The position numbers and the translations under genes are program-made. Below the pieces are notes generated by a model that saw only the letters and a program-made list of their open reading frames with translations, had not been told where the DNA came from and did no database searches. A stretch of DNA of 18,271 nt from UBA9619 sp964630665 (GTDB lineage: Bacteria > Pseudomonadota > Gammaproteobacteria > Arenicellales > UBA868). The stretch is taken from the NCBI GenBank assembly GCA_964630665.1, contig CAZVVN010000064.1, positions 1 to 18,271 on the forward strand. The letters are read 5' to 3'. Position 1 is the first letter of the stretch. Every line of letters starts with the position of its first letter. Of the stretch, positions 7,522 through 14,211 are shown piece by piece.

Positions 7522-9174
7522 TCACCCCGAGACAGCACCCCGTATCCGGTCGACCAGGGTCACAGGGTCATCCGGCGGCCGGTCCCCCCGCCAGGCGACA
7601 TGCTGATCGGGCCGGCACAGGACCAGACCATGGTCATAATCCACAGTGTGGGATCCGGGTGCGATATCCAGGACCTGCAGCGGCACGTCGCGCAGGTCAG
7701 CGGCCGCCACAATAGGAGAGACATCGATCATGCTATTCAGTCTCAACAGGGTGAACTCCGGACCCAGGGCGTCGTAGAGAGACCGGCCATCTTCGAAAAA
7801 GAAGTGGGGCAATCTGCAGCCAGGCAGCGTAGACGGTGTGAAAGTTGCCATGGAATAGGCAGGAGGGGTCTGGGCTTCGTGGCTGATGATTGGAGAGTCA
7901 TCGTAGAAATAACCGAAGTTGAGTCCGGCCGCGCAGTATTGTTGAACGTTGAGATCATAGGCGTGTCGCCCTGTTTCGTTACGGACAGCGTCCCCCTCTG
8001 GACCCGGCAATTCGATGTTATCGGGTACTGCCCGCCGCTGGCGGACCATGGCATGGGTGTGATTCATGACAAAACGGGAAACCTGATCGGTTATCGGCAA
8101 ACGCTCACACTCGTAGGCATCGAGAATAGCACCTGCTGCCCAGCCGTTCAGGTGTGCAGCCAGCAGCCAGGACAGATTGGTCGCGTCGGCAATACCAGCG
8201 TTCATTCCGTAACCTGCGTAGGGGACCCAGATATGGGCAGCATCGCCGCAGATGAATACCCGTCGATCACGGAAGCGGTCAGCGACCAGGCGGCGTCCGA
8301 TCCAGTCCTCATGCGCCAGGGTGTCGTAGTGAAATCGATCGTCGACACCGAGGATCATCCGGATCGAGTGATCACGATCCACCGAGTTGAAGTCGGTCTC
8401 CTCCTCACGCAGGTAGTTGTGGATGATCCAGAGTTCTCTGCCATCAATTGCGTAGACATTGCCTGACCGCCTGGGATTGAGCGAAATCGTACTCCAGGCC
8501 GCAGCTTCGCTCTGCATCCGGATGAGATCTACGGACCGGACAAAACTCGACTGACAGCGTTGTAGAACTGCATCGCCGGTCAAGTGGCTAGCGATACTCC
8601 GGCGCACCGCAGATGAGCCCCCGTCACAACCGACCAGATAGTCACAGGAAGCTTGTATCGTCTCCCCACTGCCGATATTTTCAAGCGTCGCGGTTACGCC
8701 CGTTTCACTTTGCAGCAGGCCTTTGAATTCAGTGTGCCAGTAAAGCGAGATTCTCGCTGTTGCGGCTGCGCACTCCGAAAGGATCGGTTCAAGATAGATC
8801 TGGTTGATTCGATGTGGCGGCTCCGGTGTCGGCCAGCCTGTGTCCGGTCCTCCGCTTGCAGTGTAGCGATGGTTTCTGCATGGAATAGGGATGCGAGCCA
8901 GTTCCATACCGGTGAACGTGGTTCGAAAAGAGACGTCGTTCGGGTAGTCTCCCGGCAGACCAGTATTGCGAATCTCACCAGCGATACCCAGTCGACGGTA
9001 AACCTCCATGGTCCGGGCAGCGACGTGGTTGCACTTGGCTGGTGGAGGCTCGCCGCACGGCCGGGTTTCGACCACGGTGACATCGATCCCGCGCCAAGCA
9101 AGGTCAAGCGCAAGTGTCAGACCGACCGGTCCGGCCCCGACCACCAGTACAGGTGCATGAAGGGTGCGCGACAT
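7522..9174 (-). CDS. FAD-dependent aromatic hydroxylase (PheA/TfdB/MhpA-type monooxygenase)
   Basis: This is a 550-residue class A flavoprotein monooxygenase. The FAD/NAD(P)H landmarks are in order: GAGPVG (13-18) for the ADP moiety, CDGGSS (183-188) for the DG motif, and GDAAHIWVPYAGYGMNAGIADATNLSW (310-336) for the GD motif. The C-terminal ~170 residues match the thioredoxin-like extension of phenol hydroxylase-type enzymes, ending DYDHGLVLCRPDQHVAWRG, a common close of this group. Such enzymes use NAD(P)H and O2 to hydroxylate a phenolic or other activated ring; this one could equally act on a polyketide-like ring. It lies 18 bases downstream of the sulfurtransferase gene on the same strand, so they form an operon. 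GGGGAG abuts the ATG with no spacing. No ring-cleavage dioxygenase is present in the window, so the product's fate is not visible. Confidence 0.9.
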   Translation of the reverse strand: MSRTLHAPVLVVGAGPVGLTLALDLAWRGIDVTVVETRPCGEPPPAKCNHVAARTMEVYRRLGIAGEIRNTGLPGDYPNDVSFRTTFTGMELARIPIPCRNHRYTASGGPDTGWPTPEPPHRINQIYLEPILSECAAATARISLYWHTEFKGLLQSETGVTATLENIGSGETIQASCDYLVGCDGGSSAVRRSIASHLTGDAVLQRCQSSFVRSVDLIRMQSEAAAWSTISLNPRRSGNVYAIDGRELWIIHNYLREEETDFNSVDRDHSIRMILGVDDRFHYDTLAHEDWIGRRLVADRFRDRRVFICGDAAHIWVPYAGYGMNAGIADATNLSWLLAAHLNGWAAGAILDAYECERLPITDQVSRFVMNHTHAMVRQRRAVPDNIELPGPEGDAVRNETGRHAYDLNVQQYCAAGLNFGYFYDDSPIISHEAQTPPAYSMATFTPSTLPGCRLPHFFFEDGRSLYDALGPEFTLLRLNSMIDVSPIVAAADLRDVPLQVLDIAPGSHTVDYDHGLVLCRPDQHVAWRGDRPPDDPVTLVDRIRGAVSG

Positions 9175-9192
9175 CTCCCCAGTGGCCTGGGC

Positions 9193-10122
9193 TCAGTCTC
9201 CGGCGAGGTTGGCGGGTAATGTTTCCATTGGCAGAGTCGAGTCGGGGGCCCATTCACTCAGGGAAGCATCGTATAGCCCGACATTCTGATAGCCCAGCAT
9301 GGTGAGAAGCATTGCCGTGGTACTGGCCGCAATACCTCCGCCGCAGTAGGTCAGAATCCGGTCAGCCTCGCTCACATCAGTGCGGGCGAAGACAGCCGAT
9401 ATCTGCCGAACGGGAAGGAAGGCCGTTGTTTGTTCGTCAATGAGTTCAGCGGTAGGTACGTTGATCGAACCCGTGATGTGTCCGGGCCGTCCATAGTTGC
9501 CGAACTGACTGTTATCCTGGCCGGCATGCTGGACTTTTCGCAACGCGTTGATAGTGCAGGTCCTAGGGTCACCGATGGCCTTCAGTATCTCTTCCTTATC
9601 CACCATCAGGCCGGATCTTGGTAGCGTGTGCATTACCCCGGAGGGGTACACGTTGGGATGCGTCTCGAGTGTACGCCCCTCCAGTTTCCACTTGCTGAGG
9701 CCACCGTCGAGCACACAGGCATTGTCAAAACCGATATGTCGGAGCATCCACCAGATTCGGGTCGCCCACTGGGGTGTGGTCTGGCTGTAAAGAACAATTG
9801 TGCAATCATCTGTCACGCCCAGCGCTGCAAAAGCTGCAATCAGGGTGTCGTTGTCGGGGCAGGTAAAACGCAGCGGGCTGGTCTGATCGGAAAGATCCTT
9901 CTGCAGGTCGATGAATGCGGCACCTGGGATATGCTCCCGGTCGTAGTCAGCACGTCCGGATTCCACGCGGTACGGTACGCCCGCCTCCGGGTCTGCGATG
10001 TGGATCAGGTGGGTCGTGCAGTCATAGAGGCGAATCTTTGGGTCGGATTGATTGGCCGCAAGCCAGTCTGTGCTGACCAGCAGGTCTGGGTAGACGTATG
10101 TGCCAGGATGTTCTGTATTCAT
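9193..10122 (-). CDS. Two-domain rhodanese-type sulfurtransferase (thiosulfate/3-mercaptopyruvate type)
   Basis: This 309-residue protein has tandem rhodanese domains: an inactive N-terminal one (about 13-150, with REHIPGAAFIDL at 62-73) and a catalytic C-terminal one (about 170-300, with RPGHITGSINVP at 212-223). The persulfide-forming cysteine is Cys260 in ILTYCGGGIAAS. The loop CGGGIAA differs from the CGSGVTA of mercaptopyruvate sulfurtransferases and the CRKGVTA of classical rhodaneses, so the sulfur donor cannot be named. No signal peptide is seen, so it is probably cytoplasmic. The start is ATG at 10122, with GGGA six bases upstream. It is divergent from the glutathione peroxidase and shares an operon with the flavin hydroxylase. 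The class is secure; a link to sulfur in the pathway's substrate is only a possibility. Confidence 0.9.
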   Translation of the reverse strand: MNTEHPGTYVYPDLLVSTDWLAANQSDPKIRLYDCTTHLIHIADPEAGVPYRVESGRADYDREHIPGAAFIDLQKDLSDQTSPLRFTCPDNDTLIAAFAALGVTDDCTIVLYSQTTPQWATRIWWMLRHIGFDNACVLDGGLSKWKLEGRTLETHPNVYPSGVMHTLPRSGLMVDKEEILKAIGDPRTCTINALRKVQHAGQDNSQFGNYGRPGHITGSINVPTAELIDEQTTAFLPVRQISAVFARTDVSEADRILTYCGGGIAASTTAMLLTMLGYQNVGLYDASLSEWAPDSTLPMETLPANLAGD

Positions 10123-10134
10123 GGAAATTCCCGT

Positions 10135-10144
10135 TTCGATCGAA
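10135..10144. promoter_or_regulatory. Palindrome TTCGATCGAA in a divergent promoter region
   Basis: A perfect 10-base palindrome lies 12 bases upstream of the sulfurtransferase ATG, in the 98-base gap shared with the glutathione peroxidase. It overlaps the likely 5' leader of the minus-strand operon. It is a candidate operator, though a 10-base palindrome can arise by chance. Confidence 0.22.
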
Positions 10145-10174
10145 GCACTTCAACGTTACCACAGAAACGGCCTG

Positions 10175-10202
10175 TTAGACTTCCATGCACACTGTTGATA
10201 AT
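10175..10202 (+). promoter_or_regulatory. Weak promoter-like hexamers before the glutathione peroxidase
   Basis: GATAAT at 10197-10202 matches five of six bases of a sigma-70 -10 box. The best -35 candidate is TTAGAC at 10175-10180, with a 16-base spacer and only three matches. If used, transcription would start near 10209, downstream of the ATG at 10185, favouring the ATG at 10221 as the true start. Confidence 0.28.
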
Positions 10203-10220
10203 GATCGTGACGACAAAGGG

Positions 10221-10718
10221 ATGAAGATCGACTACGCGACAAAGCTTATACGGATCTCAGGCGAAATGATCGAGATGGCATTATTCAGAGACAAAGTCCT
10301 GCTGATCGTCAATACGGCGAGTCATTGTGGTTACACGCTGCAATATGCCGGTCTGCAGCGGCTGTATGAAAGATATTGTTCACGCGGTTTCGAGGTGCTC
10401 GGATTTCCCTGTAACCAGTTCGGCAGGCAGGAACCCGGAAACGAGGCCAAAATTTCGAGCTTCTGTGAATCCGAATACCAAGTCGGTTTTCCATTGTTCG
10501 CCAAGATCAGGGTCAATGGGCCTGAAACTCATCCGCTCTACAGGCAGCTTAAGAAAGCCCGGCCCGGGTTTCTGGGGCTGTCAAACGTCAAGTGGAATTT
10601 CACCAAGTTCCTGATCGCTCGGGACGGAGAAGTTCTGGCCCGCTACGGTTCCCGGCGGGCGCCGCGTTCGCTTTACGAATCCGTTGAAACTGCGCTTTCA
10701 GCACCTATTGGCGATTGA
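10221..10718 (+). CDS. Glutathione peroxidase family protein (probably thioredoxin-type thiol peroxidase)
   Basis: This 165-residue protein of the GPx family reduces H2O2 or organic hydroperoxides. The catalytic set is visible: the peroxidatic Cys36 in NTASHCGYT, Gln70 in FGRQEP after the FPCNQF motif (62-67), and Trp125/Asn126 in KWNFTKF. It is a cysteine enzyme, not a selenocysteine one. Cys82 in SFCESEY sits where bacterial and plant thioredoxin-dependent members carry the resolving cysteine, so thioredoxin is the more likely reductant. I chose ATG 10221 because MKIDYA aligns with the usual family start. An in-frame ATG at 10185 would add 12 residues with no homology. It is divergent from the sulfurtransferase operon. 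A peroxide defence role beside three oxygen-using enzymes is sensible. Confidence 0.9.
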   Translation: MKIDYATKLIRISGEMIEMALFRDKVLLIVNTASHCGYTLQYAGLQRLYERYCSRGFEVLGFPCNQFGRQEPGNEAKISSFCESEYQVGFPLFAKIRVNGPETHPLYRQLKKARPGFLGLSNVKWNFTKFLIARDGEVLARYGSRRAPRSLYESVETALSAPIGD

Positions 10719-11130
10719 CGCCGAGTTGACTTTGGACGTGTGACGCCGGCTCTGGATCGTCAAGCTGTAGCATCGGCCAGGGCGATCCTTTTGCCTGCGG
10801 CAGCGACGGGTAGGACAAGGCTACCTGGCCGCTGCGGTCGTTTTGAATTGCGTGATTGGTCGGAACTGGCCGATGTGAATACAATGGCGGGTCCAGTGGG
10901 CAGTAACGGCCCCGGCCTGTATGTCCTGCGCCATCAGTATTGGTCTTTTTTCACAAGAACACCGATAGGGCCAAGACGATCACTACCTGACTGACGATGT
11001 GTTGCGGTTGGACGGGTCGGATACGGGGTGGGTTGCTCTCGCCGAGGAATTCGCCAATGGATCACCGTCGGTTTCCAGAAAACAAACTGGCAGTTTGCCA
11101 CGATGACTTTAATTGAACAGGTTAGGAACA
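10719..11130. other. 412-base gap without a convincing gene
   Basis: Between the glutathione peroxidase and the unrecognised gene at 11131 no ORF looks like a known protein. A GTG-initiated frame of 84 codons at 10740-10994 and a stop-bounded stretch at about 10969-11106 read like ordinary protein (the latter includes DDVLRLDGSDTGWVALAEEF), but neither has a ribosome site or a recognisable family. They may be decayed gene remnants or chance. The gap ends with the inverted repeat at 11083-11097. Confidence 0.4.
11083..11097. promoter_or_regulatory. 15-base inverted repeat CAAACTG-G-CAGTTTG, candidate operator
   Basis: This perfect 7+7 inverted repeat with a one-base centre ends 33 bases before the ATG at 11131. 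The one-base centre argues for a protein-binding DNA site and against an RNA hairpin. Its position suits control of the unrecognised gene and the Rieske oxygenase behind it. Confidence 0.4.
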
Positions 11131-12501
11131 ATGATTGATTTACTGCACATTGCGCGTACCGAAGCCGCAGGGGGAGATCTTCTCGACGTTCTTGCGGATC
11201 TTTTCCAGCCCAGTGAGATACGACCGGTCGGCTATCCGGATGCTGTGATCTGGCAAGGGGGTAACCATGACGGCAGGGTCAACCCAGTGGCTCATTCGCT
11301 GACAGATGCCTACGCCATGCTGGGTACCATAGCGGCGATCGACGTTCTGGGCCTGCCCTTTTACGCCGTGCCCATGTGGTCCCAGTATCGTCATGACCTC
11401 CAGCTCGAACCGCTCAGTTGGTTCGGTAACATGCCTTGCACATCGATCAAATGGTCGACCGCCGGGGATGCCTATGTTAACGATGGCCAGGGTGGAAAAG
11501 TCGTCGTGATGGGCAAGTCGGGCAACGCGCCGCTGCGAACCCAGGCCGGTGTGTACTGCAACGTGCGTCCCTACGGCTGCGTGACGGTTGTCCGAAGCAT
11601 GCCCTGTCTGCCTTATTCCCAGGACCGGACCGTTTTCGATGTCGATGCGGTGACCGGCATCGTTCATTCGGAGATGAACACCCCGGGTATCCAGATGGCT
11701 TATGCGTGCCGGCGATTCCTCCGGATGGTCCACGAAACCGGCCGGCTTGGCCGGGTCGCCATGAAGCCCACGCAGGCCATGGAAGATGGCGTCAACGCGG
11801 GGCTTTTGTCCTGGCTGCTGCAGGAAACGGGGTTCAGGGTCGGTCGCAAATACGCGGTTGACGGATATGTTGAGCACCGCGAGCGGGTCGATCGTATCAT
11901 TGCGCTGCTGCCCGGCGACTTCAAGGCTGGAATGGACTCGTGGGAAGGGCAGATCGAATTACACATTGCGGATACCAATTACGGACTGCTGTTATGGGAT
12001 CTGATTGAACAGCGCGATGTGATCGTGCTGGCAACCGATCTGGATGGAGACCGCTTAACGGACCTGCTTGCCGATGTCTCTGACCCGCTGCGTCGTTTCG
12101 GTCAGATCGTGATCGACAAGGTCGGTGCGGATGCGAATATGAATGAGCTGTGGCAGGAACTGGGCTACACCACCGGCAATGGCCGCGACATGACTTCTGT
12201 CATGTACCGGATGGACGGTCCACCGATTCACGAGCAGACGCTGGGGTCGGCTGACGCGATGTTACTCCGACTCCTAGACGGCGATGAGTCTATGGGTGGC
12301 ACTAAGAAGCCTTACGATCCGCGTATTCATTTTGTGCTGATCCGGGATGCCTATCGTGATGCCAATCCGGACAACACAGAGCTCAATACCTGGCTCGACG
12401 AAGCATTGACACGCTTTGATAAGGTCTACAAAGCTGAGCGCCCGGGGTTTATCGAAGGGTACAAGGAGCTGAAAAATACCATCACGCCCTGGGGCGCCTG
12501 A
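11131..12501 (+). CDS. Unrecognised 456-residue protein, probably a soluble enzyme
   Basis: I do not recognise a family. The protein is 456 residues, soluble in appearance, with no signal peptide or membrane segment and mixed alpha/beta character. Landmarks that may be conserved are WQGGNHDGRVNP (41-52), a central cysteine region with Cys143, Cys150 and Cys159 (plus Cys103 and Cys193), KPTQAMEDGVNAGLLSWLLQETGF (212-235), TNYGLLLWDL (282-291), and DVIVLATDLDGDRL (296-309), which looks like a beta-strand followed by an acidic turn. The fairly even composition and long uninterrupted frame argue for a real gene. I prefer ATG 11131, which has AGGA just upstream; a TTG at 11113 would add 6 residues. 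It is followed after 33 bases by the Rieske oxygenase on the same strand, so the two are probably co-transcribed and may act on the same compound. An oxygenase partner, hydrolase or isomerase would all be guesses. Confidence 0.8.
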   Translation: MIDLLHIARTEAAGGDLLDVLADLFQPSEIRPVGYPDAVIWQGGNHDGRVNPVAHSLTDAYAMLGTIAAIDVLGLPFYAVPMWSQYRHDLQLEPLSWFGNMPCTSIKWSTAGDAYVNDGQGGKVVVMGKSGNAPLRTQAGVYCNVRPYGCVTVVRSMPCLPYSQDRTVFDVDAVTGIVHSEMNTPGIQMAYACRRFLRMVHETGRLGRVAMKPTQAMEDGVNAGLLSWLLQETGFRVGRKYAVDGYVEHRERVDRIIALLPGDFKAGMDSWEGQIELHIADTNYGLLLWDLIEQRDVIVLATDLDGDRLTDLLADVSDPLRRFGQIVIDKVGADANMNELWQELGYTTGNGRDMTSVMYRMDGPPIHEQTLGSADAMLLRLLDGDESMGGTKKPYDPRIHFVLIRDAYRDANPDNTELNTWLDEALTRFDKVYKAERPGFIEGYKELKNTITPWGA

Positions 12502-12512
12502 CCAAGATCGCT

Positions 12513-12530
12513 GGCCATATCGGCCTTTTT
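12513..12530 (+). terminator. Short hairpin plus T5 just before the Rieske oxygenase start
   Basis: GGCC (12513-12516) and GGCC (12522-12525) flank ATATC and are followed by TTTTT (12526-12530), four bases before the ATG at 12535. The 4-bp stem is too short for a strong intrinsic terminator. It occupies the place where a ribosome site would be expected, so weak attenuation or a translational effect is possible. Confidence 0.25.
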
Positions 12531-12534
12531 AACC

Positions 12535-13542
12535 ATGCAGAACCTTGACCCTGCGTACTATACCGACCCCAAGGTCTATGAGCAGGAGCGGCGCGCTGTT
12601 TTCTGGAACAGCTGGCAACTACTCGGCCCTGCTTCACTGGTCGATTCCCCCGGGGATTACCTGGCTACAGAGATTGCCGGAGCGAAGGTGTTCGCGATCC
12701 GGGATCACTCGGGTGAGTTACGGGCGTTCCGGAACGTCTGCCGGCATCGCGGCGCCCGGTTGTTACCGGAAGGCACGGGTCGCTGCAAAAAGATTCGTTG
12801 TCCGTACCACGGCTGGGTTTACGACCTGGCTGGTGTACTGCAGCGTACTCCCTGGTTTGGTAATGATCCTGACTTTGACCGGCACAACTGGCCGCTTGGA
12901 GAGATCGGTCTAGATGTCTGGCGTGGTCTGTTGTTTGTGAGTGTTCACGAAAGCCAAACCTTGGATGTACAACTGGGTGATGCGATCGGGGAACTTGCCG
13001 CGGAACCGATAGAGACCTATACCCTCACTGATCAGCGGCACTTGGTCTTCGATGCCAACTGGAAGATATACACTGACAACTTTGTCGAGGGCTACCATAT
13101 TCCTGGAATCCATCCGGAGTTTTTTGCCGCTGTCGATTACCAGTATTTTGAGACGACTGTACACAACAACATGGTTCGTATGACAGCGCCACTGAGCAAG
13201 GATCTGTTCTACAGAGGGAAATGGCTCTGGATGTGGCCCAACTGGACATTGTCTTTCTTTGATGGCGGCATGAACACCTCGCGTATCAATCCGCTCGGGC
13301 ATGGGCGAACCGAGTTGCTTTATCATTTCTACTTCGCTGATGCCTCAGATGCAGGGGCGGCTCTGAGGGAGGAGGTGATTATTCGTAATATGGCGGTCCT
13401 CGAGGAGGACTTTGAGGTCTGCTGTGAAACACAGAAGAACTACGCCTCCGGTGGATATACACCAGGAGTCTTGAGCGCCCAGCACGAGCGTGGTGTCTAC
13501 TGGTTTCAGGAGAAGCTCAAAGAGGCGATAGACCGTGCCTGA
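12535..13542 (+). CDS. Rieske non-haem iron oxygenase, alpha subunit
   Basis: This is a 335-residue Rieske-type ring-hydroxylating or N-demethylating oxygenase. The 2Fe-2S centre is C69-x-H71 (CRHRGARL) and C89-x2-H92 (CPYHGW). The mononuclear iron triad is His188, His193 and Asp292, in NWKIYTDNFVEGYHIPGIHPEF and EEDFEVC. The residue before GYH is Glu185. Most Rieske oxygenases have aspartate as the bridge between subunits there, whereas the quaternary-ammonium group (carnitine CntA, choline monooxygenase-like, betaine oxygenases) has glutamate. An N-methyl or quaternary-ammonium substrate is therefore favoured over a plain aromatic ring. At 335 residues it is shorter than the usual 370-450. 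It has no beta subunit beside it, matching the alpha-only type. No ferredoxin or reductase gene lies in the window. It follows the unrecognised gene by 33 bases; the stop is TGA at 13540-13542. Confidence 0.9.
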   Translation: MQNLDPAYYTDPKVYEQERRAVFWNSWQLLGPASLVDSPGDYLATEIAGAKVFAIRDHSGELRAFRNVCRHRGARLLPEGTGRCKKIRCPYHGWVYDLAGVLQRTPWFGNDPDFDRHNWPLGEIGLDVWRGLLFVSVHESQTLDVQLGDAIGELAAEPIETYTLTDQRHLVFDANWKIYTDNFVEGYHIPGIHPEFFAAVDYQYFETTVHNNMVRMTAPLSKDLFYRGKWLWMWPNWTLSFFDGGMNTSRINPLGHGRTELLYHFYFADASDAGAALREEVIIRNMAVLEEDFEVCCETQKNYASGGYTPGVLSAQHERGVYWFQEKLKEAIDRA

Positions 13543-13578
13543 GATTCACTGTTTTCCCGCTCGTAACCTTGCACCGGT

Positions 13579-14211
13579 TCAGGGGGTAACCTTCGGCAAA
13601 ATCCAGCTATTCTTCGCCAGATATTCATGCTCGAAGGCGTTTATCTTGGCCTCGTGCTCCAGGGTCAGGCTGATGTCGTCCAGGCCGTGAAGCAGGCGCT
13701 GCTTGTCAAGAGATTCGATTTCAAATTCATAACACTCACCGTCGGGTCCCGTGATGGACTGGTTCTCCAAGTCTATGCTGATCATCGCCCCCGGCGATTG
13801 ATGGAGTTGTAGGCGGAGCTTCTCGCAAGTCTCGGTTTTGAGACGCACGGGAAGGACGCCGTTCTTGACGCAGTTGCCGTAGTGAATGTCGCCAAACGCA
13901 GCCGCGATGACTGAGCGGACCCGGTTGGCCGTCAAAGCGTTCACAGCGGCCTCGCGTGAAGATCCGCAGCCCCAGTTCACATCGGTCACCAGAATCCGGC
14001 CATCGCGGTAGGGTGTCTGGTTGTAAATGAAATCTGTTTCGCTCCCGTCTGAAGCAAAGCGCAGGTCATGGAGCAGAAACTTCGGGTAGTCGGGATCGTC
14101 CTTCGGTCGTCGCAGAAACCGGGCAGGGATAATCTGATCGGTGTCGCAGTTGGCGATGTCAATCGGTACTGCAACCGCAGAAAATCGGTTAAACGGCTCT
14201 ATTGCTGGCAC
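13579..14211 (-). CDS. leuD: 3-isopropylmalate dehydratase small-subunit-like protein (LeuD type)
   Basis: This is a 210-residue swivel-domain subunit of the aconitase family. Visible landmarks are PIDIANCDTDQIIPARFL (16-33) and GCGSSREAAVNAL (81-93), then AAFGDIHYGNCVKNGVLP (104-121). LeuD pairs with LeuC to isomerise 2- and 3-isopropylmalate in leucine synthesis. Here the histidine of the usual GCGSSREHA signature is alanine, and the first loop reads FLRRPKDDPDYP, so the substrate may be a different 2-substituted malate. The start is GTG at 14211, overlapping the LeuC stop by one base (TAGTG). The open frame extends upstream to 14409 only because it runs out of frame through leuC. GGAACC lies upstream. 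It is last in the minus-strand operon and converges on the Rieske oxygenase gene with 36 bases between. Confidence 0.87.
   Translation of the reverse strand: MPAIEPFNRFSAVAVPIDIANCDTDQIIPARFLRRPKDDPDYPKFLLHDLRFASDGSETDFIYNQTPYRDGRILVTDVNWGCGSSREAAVNALTANRVRSVIAAAFGDIHYGNCVKNGVLPVRLKTETCEKLRLQLHQSPGAMISIDLENQSITGPDGECYEFEIESLDKQRLLHGLDDISLTLEHEAKINAFEHEYLAKNSWILPKVTP

Noticed and set aside
7600..8466. 288-codon plus-strand frame antisense to the flavin hydroxylase
   Set aside because: It lies wholly inside the hydroxylase, whose FAD motifs are intact in order. The antisense protein has no family features.
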